From Artemia franciscana (taxonomy: Eukaryota > Arthropoda > Branchiopoda > Anostraca > Artemiidae), in NCBI RefSeq assembly GCF_032884065.1, contig NC_088868.1:7212758-7276757 (forward strand): 64,000 nt of DNA, in the 5' to 3' direction. Of this stretch, positions 23,690-32,449 are shown piece after piece. The notes beneath the pieces were generated by a model, which searched no databases, was not told where the DNA came from, and worked only from the letters and a program-made list of their open reading frames with translations. Within the stretch, counting starts at the first letter, position 1. Every line of letters begins with the position of its first letter. A program made the translations under genes and the position numbers.

Positions 23690-24345
23690 CAAACAGCTCA
23701 CAGCAGCACCAAGCCGCCTGAAACCAACACAGCTGCAACCGCTCCTCCTCCATCCCCATCAATTCAAAACCTCCCTCTTTACACCCTTCCAGGAAGTTCC
23801 CATTTCCTTTAAATCTTTCTTTATAACATTCTCCCACCCCAAGCGTGGACGACCAGCTTTCTGTTTAGGTCAAGACGGTTCGCCGAAAAGGACAATCTTT
23901 GGTAATCTATCATCCTTCATCCGCAAAACGTACCCTTACCATTTCCACCTTCGTCTCATTATAGCCTTAGAAAGCGTGATTGAACACTACTTATAATATA
24001 GCCTACTGTTGGAAATACGGTCAGTCAGCCAGGTCCCCAGAACAATCCGTAGGCAATTTTCCCGGAAAACATCTAGCAAATCTTCATCTGCTTTTCGGAA
24101 CGCCTATGCTTGAGAGCAATACTTGACAACTGTCATCACTGTAGCTTCCAAATGTTCTAATTTTGGTTTGCGCACTTATCTTCCTATTCTTCCAACCTTT
24201 TTTTTAAATGTGAGCCTTGGCTTTTTAACATCTTCACTGCTACCATCGTCTCTACTAATAATACTGCCAAGGCAAGTGAAGCTGTCCACCCGACCAATCT
24301 TTTCATTACCAAGCGTCATCTTTTTCATCTATGCTACCTAGTGCT
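23690..24345 (-). mobile_element. LINE 3' fragment, same family as 16.2 kb
   Basis: In reverse complement the sequence follows the same order as the 16.2-kb copy: a QVDSFTCLGSIISRD-like segment, then the region ending in the terminal 'ggtctgctgtgagctg' type 3' block at 23690-23715. Frames are broken in many places. It ends in a (tag)n-like tail at its 3' side. Homology with the adjacent fragment at 24650-25560 overlaps in the 'agtgaagctgtccac / agcaaagctattcac' region, so these are two adjoining insertions or a duplicated junction. Confidence 0.8.
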
Positions 24346-24644
24346 ACCCGTGTAAAAAGTGATTTCCCTTATAGTTCAAAGAGGGCGGACTTTAATTTTC
24401 ATGTACTAGTGTTTCAATCATGCTGATTCTAATGGTATACTTTTCTTTTTGATCTGGCGCCATTTTTGAGGGGTTTCAATTTTTTTGTCGAAATCATAAT
24501 AAGTTTGTTTTTGCAATCAACTTTTAATTATAACACGAACCGAAATAATAGTTGCCATTCCTGAATCAGGGCCATTTTTCACATGGCCATTTTTTAATAG
24601 GCAGTTTTTTATCAAGACGCAATTCTTTACTTTTGGTTACTATG

Positions 24645-25560
24645 GGCTGCTGTTATCTCTACTAGGTTGCATCTACTGCTGTAACCATGGTACTACCTAG
24701 GTAAGCAAAGCTATTCACTTGATCAATCTTCTCGTTACGCTACATCACTTCTCACCTTCACTTATTCCATTCTTAGCGACTTAGTCTTCTTAACATTAAT
24801 TTTCCATCTATTTTTGAACCCTGAACTCTAGATACCTTCAAAAATTCATTAAATTTGCCAACATGTTTGTCAAAGACGCTCGAATCATCAGCAGAAAATA
24901 TATCTAGGAGTCCTCCCCCCACCATTTGATTCCATGCTCTCCCATAGCATTTGCTTTACTCCTTAGTACAAATTCCATCAAAATGGTCTATATAAAGGGA
25001 GATAGAATGCAACCCTGCTTAAAACTCCTGTCTCAATAGGAAACCAGCTATTAACTTCATTTCCTACTTTAACTGCACCAATTTTATTCTCGTACACAAC
25101 CCTAAACACTTTAATTTATTTATCTAGTATAACATACAAGAATAAAACCCTCGCTAAAGCTCTTCTATCAACAGAATCGAAGGTTTGCTAGTGATCTATA
25201 AACTGAGGACAGAAGGTAGTTGATGGATCAGGCACTTCTCAAATTTTAACACAAGAATGAAATTTAGTCAGCACATCCCCCACCTTTCCTAAAACCGCAC
25301 TGTTCTTCTCTTAGAATTTTTCTACGGCATTTCTAAGTCTAACAGTATACGTACTATTTAAGTATACTCATGAGCATACAAAGTATGCTAATCATCATAC
25401 TAAGTAATTTGCTACCTTTAGAAACCAAACTAATGCCTCTACAATTATCACACTCCCTCTTATTACCTTTTTTATACAGGGGTATAATTAGGGTTTCCCT
25501 AAAATCGCTAGGTAATTCTCCTTTTTGAATGTCATAAATAAGGATTTAAAGAAAATGGGA
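24645..25560 (-). mobile_element. Degenerate LINE reverse-transcriptase fragment
   Basis: Reading the minus strand in broken frames gives reverse-transcriptase landmarks in order: LPSDFRETLIIPLYKKG (motif before the fingers), a RGISLVSKGSKLL segment, EEQCGFRKGGG, then a degraded catalytic region ending FSADDSSVFD. It is the same family as the fragments at 16.2 and 44.3 kb. Many stops make it non-functional. Confidence 0.8.
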
Positions 25561-25680
25561 ACTTCCTGAGAGGGTGTAAAGATAAAGGCCTTGAATAGAT
25601 TAGGTTGGAGAAGGAGCGTGCGTAGCTGTGTTGGCCTTAGGCGGTGTGCTGCAGTGAGTTATTATTAGTAGTAGTATACT
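25555..25680 (+). mobile_element. LINE 3' terminus inserted in opposite orientation
   Basis: Plus-strand text gggaacttcctgagagggtg, then ggagaaggagcgtgcgtagc, ending agttattattagtagtagta, is the extreme 3' end of the same LINE family with its (TAG)n tail. It lies between two minus-strand pieces of that family, so it inserted into (or was inverted within) the older copy. Confidence 0.8.
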
Positions 25681-25765
25681 CCTAATCGTCAGCAACTTAT
25701 TCCTAACCTCAGAGCCACCATATTTAAGAAACTCATTTACCAAAAAATCAGCACCGGGGGCTGAT
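25681..25765 (-). mobile_element. LINE reverse-transcriptase fragment, upstream continuation
   Basis: The reverse complement encodes GADFLVNEFLKYGGSEVRNK, which belongs just N-terminal to the fragment at 24645-25560. The two pieces appear to be one copy separated by the inverted 3' terminus at 25555-25680. Confidence 0.75.
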
Positions 25766-25924
25766 TATCTGTAAAATTCGCCTGGGGCTGGGATTTGAAA
25801 AAAAATTGAAAACGTATTAAAAATTTTCTTATATACATTTTTACGAGTCGGGCAAAAAATGTTAAATGGTGGGGGACTCAAGCCCCCTACGCCCCACCCA
25901 CTAATTTACACAACACTTATAATA

Positions 25925-26815
25925 TAAACAAGAGCTAATAGCTCATATGGTACTTGTGACGAGAGATCGGATCCGGTCCGGTTATGTCAATCATGCATCT
26001 AGAGCTTGTGCTTATTCTCGAATTCGCCAAAGCACTAGAAATCCCCCATCCCCCGAAGAGATCGCATCTGATCCGGTTATGTCAACCACGTATCTAGAAC
26101 TTGTGCTTATTATTTCCATCAAGTTTCACCCCAATCTCTTCACTCTAAGCGTTTTCCAAGATTTCCGTTTCAGCCCTCCACCCCCGAATGTGCCCGGATC
26201 CAATTCGAATTGAAAAAAGAAACATCTGAGACATGATATCTTTCTATATATCAAGTTTCATTAAGATCCGATCACCCGCTCGTAAGTTAAAATGCCTCAT
26301 TTTTCTAATTATTCCTAATTAACTGTCCTTCTACTCCAACCCCCGATGGTCGAATCGGGGAAGTGACTATTTCTAATTTAATCTGGTCCGGTCCCCAATA
26401 CGTGTGCCAACTTTCAGCGATCGCTATTTTGATCACTTATCTACAAACTGAATTTCTTCATGTAAAAACTAAAAATTTGGGTGGTCCGGGATTCGAAACC
26501 GAGACCTCTCGCACCCTAAATGAGAATCATACCACTAGACCAACAATCCACACTTAAGAACAACAATCATTTGCTTTGTCAGCAAATAAAATTCTTCTCA
26601 ACTATCAAGTTCGCTCGCTCCCCCCCCCCAGATGGTCGAATAGGGGAAGCGACTATTTCTAATTTAATCTGGCCTGGTCCCTGATATGCCTGCCAACTTT
26701 CATCGTCCTAGCTTATCTGGAAGTGCCCGAACTAGCAAAATCGGGACCGAGAGACTGACAGAAATTGCGATTACTATATGTCACTTCGTAAATACCAAGT
26801 GCCATAAAAATATAG
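25925..26815 (+). mobile_element. Short 'S' element with terminal inverted repeats
   Basis: It starts aacaagagctaatagctcat and ends caagtgccataaaaata, the same terminal sequences that bound the large array at 46018-48485. The termini contain a short inverted pair (atggyacttg / caagtgccat). Inside are one S-repeat unit (about 26105-26330) and a tRNA-like segment. No coding capacity. This looks like a short non-autonomous member of the family amplified at 46-48 kb. Confidence 0.7.
26479..26549 (-). tRNA. tRNA-Pro(AGG)-like pseudogene
   Basis: The 71-base reverse complement follows tRNA-Pro closely: D-arm text ttggtctagtggtatgat, anticodon loop ttagggt with anticodon AGG, and T-loop ttcgaat. 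Acceptor pairing is only 5 of 7, the anticodon stem has a mismatch and a wobble, and the T-stem has one mismatch and a wobble, so it is probably inactive. It sits within the S element, which suggests a captured tRNA or a tRNA-derived module. Confidence 0.7.
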
Positions 26816-27345
26816 AGGGTACTTGTCTACTTTATTCATCATCAGAACAAATTTACTCCATTCAAATGTCAAACCAGATGGCCACCGTATCTGTATTTTG
26901 TTTAAACTTGCAACACAAAATCAAATATTCGGTGCCTGTCTAGTTCATTCACCATTGCATCAAAGTCTATTCCCTTCAAAAAAAAATTAGCTGGTGGCTT
27001 ATCTAAAAGACAGTTCCTACTCCAATATTTCACGCACTCGAATATTTTCTTCGGGGGGAAGCGTTCTTTGCCTTTTCAGCATTTTCCTTAAATATTTGTG
27101 GTTCGCTCTAAAGAAAAGAGGTGGTTATCTACTTGAAACATTCACTTTGTTTTTTCAGTATTTACGCTTGGCCTTAAAAAGCTCATTTTTTATCGTTTTT
27201 TTAAGACTATCACAAGCCAATGCGGTTTAAGAAATTATCCAAGTTGTTGTATAACTTAAATATCGTCAAAAGAGTTAAACCACCATACCTGTCTTTTAAT
27301 TTATTGAATGCTTATATCACCAGAACAAATGATAGTTTGAATAAT
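26816..27345. other. Downstream flank of the BUD22-family gene
   Basis: AT-rich sequence with no supported gene. The plus-strand frame at 27220-27594 overlaps the 3' end of the BUD22-like gene in antisense and is a shadow. Confidence 0.5.
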
Positions 27346-28911
27346 TTATTCGTCATCAAAACGAATTTTCTTCCCTTCAAAAGAGTTAATCATAATTTCT
27401 TTCTGTTTTCGCTTCGCTGCCCAGCTTGGATGCAAATTCTCTTCCACTTGAACCGCAACAGGCTTCTCAATTTTTCTAAACTTTTCACTTTTTACTTCCT
27501 CACTTTTATCACGGAAATTCATATGCTTAGAATCGTTCCTTCCACCAAGCGTAACAAAATTCGAGTCAAGTTTTTTACTATTTCGACGGTCTGAGTTGAA
27601 TCGATTCGTGATAATTTTTTTGCCAGGTGTAGGAGCTTCAATATCATTATCCACGTTTCCACCAAGGAAAAACGCATCTGTTGGAACATGATTCTCCCTT
27701 TTACTTGGTTCTTCGTTCTTTTTACTTACTAAATCATCAATAGTGTCACTATTAACTTTATCTAAATGCAAGCGTTTAACCGTGAGAGCGCCTTCACTAC
27801 GCTCAATAACGGAGTCTTTTGACAAAAGTGATTTCCAGTCAACATTTCTTTTGTCGTTCTTCTTCTTCTTCTTCTTAGTTGGTTTTGCTTTAACAGAATC
27901 TTTAAGAATCTCTAATTTCGACTGAAAATCAGCATTACTTTCATCAGAGCCACTGGCAATATTATCATTTTGCTTTGAAGAGCCTTCAGCATCAGAATAT
28001 TCTGAATCCTCAGCAGCAGAATAGCTTGCCTCAGAGGGCGGCCGGCGAACATAACGCCCAGCTTCAACTGTTTCCTCATTACTGTTTGAATCATAACCTT
28101 CAGAATCTCCTGAATTCTCAGCATCAGAGTAACTTGTTTCAGAAGGCGGCTTGCAAACAAAAAGACCGGCTTCAACTGCTTCCTCGCCACTGCTACGGTC
28201 ATAAGCTTCACTAGCATCCCACTTATTCTCATTTTTATTACCTTTTCTGAAATTTATGTCTTTTTCAGAAGCGTTAATTTTAGCAAGATTTTTCTGGGAT
28301 GTCAACTTTATTTTTGGAATCATTTTTTCAATACTTATATTATTAATCTGATTATCACTATTTGTTTTATTTTCGTTTTTTCCTTTTTTCTTAGAGTAAC
28401 GAACTCCCAAGGCCTTAACAAGCATAAGAACGCGTTCTTTTTTCACGTTATAGCATTCATAAAACAACGTGACTTTACTTTGAACAAATTTATGTGCAGA
28501 AAGCCTCGCCAGAGCCCTCTGCTCGGTCGGCATAAATTGCATTTGTTTCTCCAATTCCGATGGCGTTAGCTTTGAACAAAGCGCAAATTTAGAGACTAAG
28601 TCTGGATGCACCTTTTTCATCACCTGAAGCTCTTCAACTAATCTCTCAGCACGTCGATGGTACTTTCCTGCGTCTGCCCCTTTTCTAGAACGCCATTTTG
28701 GCAAAGTCTTCGATACTTTATTAATTACCCATAGGCGAGCTCTATTCACATCTTTTCTCATTTTAACTATATAACAATTCACATCTAACTTAGTCAATTC
28801 ATTTTGGACAACTTCCTTGACGTTACCATTTTTATTTAAATTACTAGATGGCGCAGATGGCAAATCACCAATAGGAGACCCAGACGCGACAGCTACATCA
28901 CTTTTAGTCAT
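27346..28911 (-). CDS. SRFBP1: BUD22 / SRFBP1-family protein
   Basis: The 521-residue intronless ORF matches the BUD22/serum-response-factor-binding-protein-1 family. The N-terminal helical region (about residues 32-170) has the MRKDVNRARLWVINK segment, an RRAERLVEELQVMKK segment and TEQRALARLSAHKFVQSK. The C-terminus (about 411-521) has DAFFLGG and the hallmark ending LHPSWAAKRKQKE..FEGKKIRFDD. Yeast Bud22 acts in the nucleolus in 18S rRNA maturation; vertebrate SRFBP1 binds SRF. The middle is acidic and Ser-rich, with a Lys-rich stretch at about 343-355 (possible nuclear signal). Residues 236-272 and 273-309 are an internal tandem duplication. The start is well placed: A at -3, and the frame closes 14 codons upstream. 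The ATG lies 2 bases after the ENY2 stop. AATAAA overlaps its own stop codon. Confidence 0.9.
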   Translation of the reverse strand: MTKSDVAVASGSPIGDLPSAPSSNLNKNGNVKEVVQNELTKLDVNCYIVKMRKDVNRARLWVINKVSKTLPKWRSRKGADAGKYHRRAERLVEELQVMKKVHPDLVSKFALCSKLTPSELEKQMQFMPTEQRALARLSAHKFVQSKVTLFYECYNVKKERVLMLVKALGVRYSKKKGKNENKTNSDNQINNISIEKMIPKIKLTSQKNLAKINASEKDINFRKGNKNENKWDASEAYDRSSGEEAVEAGLFVCKPPSETSYSDAENSGDSEGYDSNSNEETVEAGRYVRRPPSEASYSAAEDSEYSDAEGSSKQNDNIASGSDESNADFQSKLEILKDSVKAKPTKKKKKKNDKRNVDWKSLLSKDSVIERSEGALTVKRLHLDKVNSDTIDDLVSKKNEEPSKRENHVPTDAFFLGGNVDNDIEAPTPGKKIITNRFNSDRRNSKKLDSNFVTLGGRNDSKHMNFRDKSEEVKSEKFRKIEKPVAVQVEENLHPSWAAKRKQKEIMINSFEGKKIRFDDE

Positions 28912-28913
28912 TA

Positions 28914-28993
28914 TTACTGTGAACTCGTTTGCTCGATTAAAAAGGCTTTGATCTTATCCAACAGTTCACGCTTGACAGAATCGGGAATACTCG
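28914..28993 (-). CDS. ENY2: ENY2, last coding exon
   Basis: After an acceptor (atattttag) the exon completes a split Ala codon and encodes SIPDSVKRELLDKIKAFLIE followed by QTSSQ and TAA. This matches the C-terminal helix of ENY2/Sus1/e(y)2, a small helical protein that wraps the Sgf11-type helix in the SAGA deubiquitinase module and binds the GANP/Sac3 scaffold in TREX-2 mRNA export. The intron phase (one base plus two) fits the donor at 35265 exactly. The stop region reads TAATAATG: a second in-frame TAA overlaps the start codon of the downstream BUD22-family ORF, so no 3' UTR or promoter separates the two. Total recovered ENY2 is about 96 residues, against roughly 100 in animals. Confidence 0.92.
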
Positions 28994-29164
28994 CTAAAAT
29001 ATAAATTCAAGAATAAAAACCTGCCCAAACATATATTTACAATAAAAGTTAGGCGTTCAAAGAGACTATTAGGGGCTAGGCTATTGTCTTTGATAAGTCC
29101 TAGGTTGATGAATATGGTAGTGGGAAAAATACTTTATCAGGTTGCCAAAAACAAGATTAGTTCA

Positions 29165-29480
29165 ATCAGGAAATTAAATAAAAAAAACTAATTTTTTTAG
29201 CTGAAAGTAAGGAGCGACATTAAAACTTAAAACGAACAGAAATTACTCCGTATATAAAATGGGTTGTCCCCTCCGCAATCCCTCGCTCTTTACGCTAAAG
29301 CTTTTAATTGTTTTAAAAAGTAGAATTGTGGCAAAGAGTCAGACTTTAGCGTAAAGAGCGAGGGATTGCGGAGGGGACAACCCATTTTATATACGGAGGA
29401 ATTTCTATTCGTTTTAAGTTTTAATGTCGCTCCTTACTTTCAGCTAAAAAAAATAGTTTTATTTATTTAATTTCTGAACG
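29165..29480. repeat. Near-perfect foldback with about 102-130-bp arms
   Basis: Arms at 29199-29300 and 29344-29445 are almost exact inverted copies (ctgaaagtaaggagcgacat ... tacgctaaag and its reverse), separated by about 43 bases. Weaker pairing extends the stem outwards to about 29170 and 29477. The arms contain the tctttacgctaaag motif seen in every copy of the long repeat. Confidence 0.9.
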
Positions 29481-29896
29481 TTTTTGAATTAATGCATGTT
29501 CGGTTTTGGCTCTCCGCACATAAATTATTAAAATGAAATTTGTATATTAATTCTTTTTTTTGGCTAAATGGCTTTCTCTTAGTTTTGATCAGACGATTTT
29601 GAGAAATAAGGGGTGGAGAAGGAGGCCTAGTTGCCCTCCAATTTTTTGGTTGCTTAAAAAGGCAACTAGAACTTTTAATTTTTAACGAACGTTTTTATTA
29701 GTAGAAAATATACGTAACTTATAAATTAACAACTTACGTAACAAACTTTCATAATCTTATATTTTTATTATGTATACATGGGGGTTTGTATCCTCGTTAA
29801 TACCTCGCTCTTTTCACTAAATCTTAAGTTTTGTCCCAATTCTTTAAGAATGACCCCTGAATCAGAAAAGCCGTAGAATAAATAGTTGAAATTACT

Positions 29897-29970
29897 AAAA
29901 ATACTTTAGCATAAAGAGCGAGGTATTTATCTCCTCCTAAATACCTCGCTCTTTATGCTAAAGTATTTTT
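29897..29970. repeat. Perfect 33-bp hairpin
   Basis: Arms 29897-29929 and 29938-29970 are exact inverted repeats (core ctttagcataaagagcgagg) with an 8-base loop tctcctcc. It lies in the second foldback of copy C. Confidence 0.95.
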
Positions 29971-30960
29971 GGAACCCATCATATGCGTAATAATCTCTGT
30001 TCGTTTTAAGTTTCAATGCTACTCCTTCCTTTCATTTGAAAAAACGTTTTCATGTTTATTTTTCATTGTTTGCTTATAGTAATGCTAGAAAATCATGCGC
30101 CCTTTTCCTTGAATTTTTCTTCCCCCATGACAGATTCCTCCAAGAAAACATCCTCCAACATAGCCCCCTCCCCTCAGCCTCACCCCCCAAACAAAATAAA
30201 ATCCCCCTGAAAACGTCTGCACACTTCCCAATAACCATTACTATATGTAAACACTGGTCAAAGTTTGTAACTTGCAGCCCCTCCCCCAGGGATTGTGGGG
30301 GAGTAAATCATCCCCAAATACATAGTTATTATGGTTTTCGACTAAGCTGAACAAAATGGCTATCTCCAAATTTTGATCCATTGACTTCGGGAAAAAAATG
30401 AGCGTGGGAGGGGGCCTAGATGCCCTCCAATTTTTTTGGTCACTTAAAAAGGGCACTAGAACTTCTCATTTCCGTTAGAATGAGCCCTCTTGCGACATTC
30501 TAGGACCACTTGGTCGATACGATGACCCCTGGGAAAAAGAAAAAAAAACAAAAAAAAACAAACAAATAAACACGCACCCGTGATTTGTCTTCTGGCAAAA
30601 AATACAAAATTCCACATTTTTGTAGATAGGAGCTTGAAACTTCTACAATAGGGTTCTCTGATACGCTGAATCTGATGGTGTGATTTTCGTTAAGATTCTA
30701 TGACTTTTAGGGAGTGTTCGCCCTATTTTCTTAAATAAGGCAAATTTTCTCAGGCTCGTAACTTTTGATGGGTAAGACTAAACTTGATGAAACTTATATA
30801 TTTAAAATCAGCATTAAAATGCGATTCTTTTGATGTAGCTATTGATATCAAAATTCAATTTTTTAGAATTTTGGTTACTATTGAGCCGGGTCGCTCTTTA
30901 CTACAGTTCGTTACCACGAACTGTTTGATATTGGTGAATCGTCTGCATATTCTCGGCGTG

Positions 30961-31855
30961 ATCAAATTCGGAATACTTTTAGGGCTAGAATTGGAGTGCC
31001 GGTAAAAGTTTGGCCACGAAGGTAAAGCTGTGAATCTGCAATTCGGGAACAGAGGGGGAAGGTGGGAGTTAAACTTTTAAAAAATTGTAATTACCATAGC
31101 CAAATTTGCTACGTTGTATAACAATTATGCGTCAAACAAACACATTTTCTAAGCAACCTTTACTTTATTGGAACAGAACATCCTAATTCAAAATAAAAAA
31201 AAACATACTTGGTCTATCTAAAAGAGATTAGTTCCCCTTCCCTCTTGAGACAAGATTTTGAATTATGTCACTTGGTTCTTTGGGACACATTTCAAAAACA
31301 TCAAACAGCTCTCCGCATAACTTCACAAGAGGGGGGGGGGTCTAAGGTAGAATTCAACCCTAAAATTAGTCAAAGGAATGTCGCGTGCACGTATGTAAAA
31401 AACACAAAATTTTCAGAAGTAAAAAAAAGAAGTAATTTCAGCTAGTAAAAAGAACCTAAGCCCAGTACCCCCACCCGTGCTTACAGCTTCAGACCAGCTC
31501 CCCCTTTTACTCATTAAGCTAGCCCTATTAACTTAAAATTCAAAAAATCTGCTAAAAATATTTTTGAGAACGCAAAAACGAGCTTTAGAAATTTTTTGAA
31601 CTGAAAACTTGGTCAACCAAAGAACCAGACTTTCATATTACCAGACATATATTTCATATATATATATACACCAAATATTACACAAAGCAGACTCTCATTT
31701 CGCGGTGGTACCCATAAAAAAAAAAAACCGCCCATGGTATAAAAACATAAAATTTTTACAACGAAAAGGAAAATAACTTCATGACTACTCTTCCGGTGAT
31801 GAAAGTAAATAATATGTAAACGATATGATAAAACTATTATTATAAAATATAATAC

Positions 31856-31858
<3 letters not shown>
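30961..31858. other. ENY2 intron, no other gene seen
   Basis: Unassigned intronic sequence. The plus-strand frame at 31209-31445 contains no recognisable motif. A short tatatata run is at about 31660. Confidence 0.45.

Positions 31859-31951
<93 letters not shown>
31859..31951. repeat. (AT)n microsatellite
   Basis: About 92 bases of AT dinucleotide within the ENY2 intron; the minus-strand frame of repeated Ile-Tyr is its translation. Confidence 0.98.
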
Positions 31952-31954
<3 letters not shown>

Positions 31955-32254
31955 ATGTAAAGTAATTAATATGAAAGTAAATAAACTAAATAAATAAAAT
32001 GTAAGCTTAACGTAAATATTACAAATAGATGGATTTCCCAATGAATACGCCAATTTAAAGACTCATAAAAAATAGGCGATTTTCAAGGAATTTCACATAC
32101 AACGTAGTACTCACAATTGCAGGATATTCCATTAGGCGACCTTTTTTTAAAAAGAAAACTCAGCTTAATTGACACCATTTGAAGCTTAGTGTTTGCTAAC
32201 TAGATATATAACTTAATATAACTATATAACTTAAATATCGATAGATCGATATAT

Positions 32255-32416
32255 AAATGACGATGGGGACACAGGAAATGTTTGATTAGCAATCACCATC
32301 AACAAAGCTCAAGGGCAATCATTAGAATAATGAGGTATAGATCTGAATACGGATTGTTTTTCCCATGGACAATTATATGTTGCATGCTCAAGAGTCGGTA
32401 AACCTGACAATCTATC
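32255..32416 (+). pseudogene. Helitron/Pif1-type helicase C-terminal relic
   Basis: From 32289 the plus strand reads AITINKAQGQSLE, two stop codons, then GIDLNTDC and FSHGQLYVACSRVGKPDNL. This is the conserved C-terminal pair of motifs of Pif1-family helicases as found in Helitron RepHel proteins and their relatives (T-I-N-K-x-Q-G-Q ... F-x-H-G-Q-L-Y-V-A-x-S-R-V). The adjacent stops and short length mark it as dead. It is flanked by two direct copies of a roughly 24-bp sequence (gtgtttgctaactagatat at about 32187 and 32422). A decayed Helitron is more likely than a host PIF1 gene. Confidence 0.8.
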
Positions 32417-32449
32417 AAGCTTGGTGTTTGCTAACTAGATATTGAATAT

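Larger units (their letters stand above)
29165..30960. repeat. Long dispersed repeat, copy C, in the ENY2 intron
   Basis: The most complete copy (about 1.8 kb). It comprises a first foldback (29165-29480), a spacer with ttaatgcatg and tctccgcacataaa, a second foldback region (29770-30030) including a perfect 33-bp hairpin, a 'tatgtaaacactggtcaaag' block (about 30243), ttggtcacttaaaaagggca (about 30438), ctgatacgctgaat (about 30659) and the end block gccgggtcgctc...ttcgttaccacgaactg (about 30885-30925). It is collinear with copies A and B. No ORF is conserved among copies, so it is a non-autonomous element or its remains. Confidence 0.8.

Noticed and set aside
27912..28232. 106-codon minus-strand and 79-codon plus-strand frames inside the BUD22-like gene
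   Set aside because: They are alternative-frame readings of the duplicated acidic linker; the long frame has clear family motifs.
28911..28993. Direct protein fusion of ENY2 with the BUD22-like ORF
   Set aside because: The frames differ, ENY2 ends in two consecutive in-frame TAA codons, and the BUD22 frame is closed by a TAA at 28956-28954. Only a dicistronic or separate-isoform model fits.
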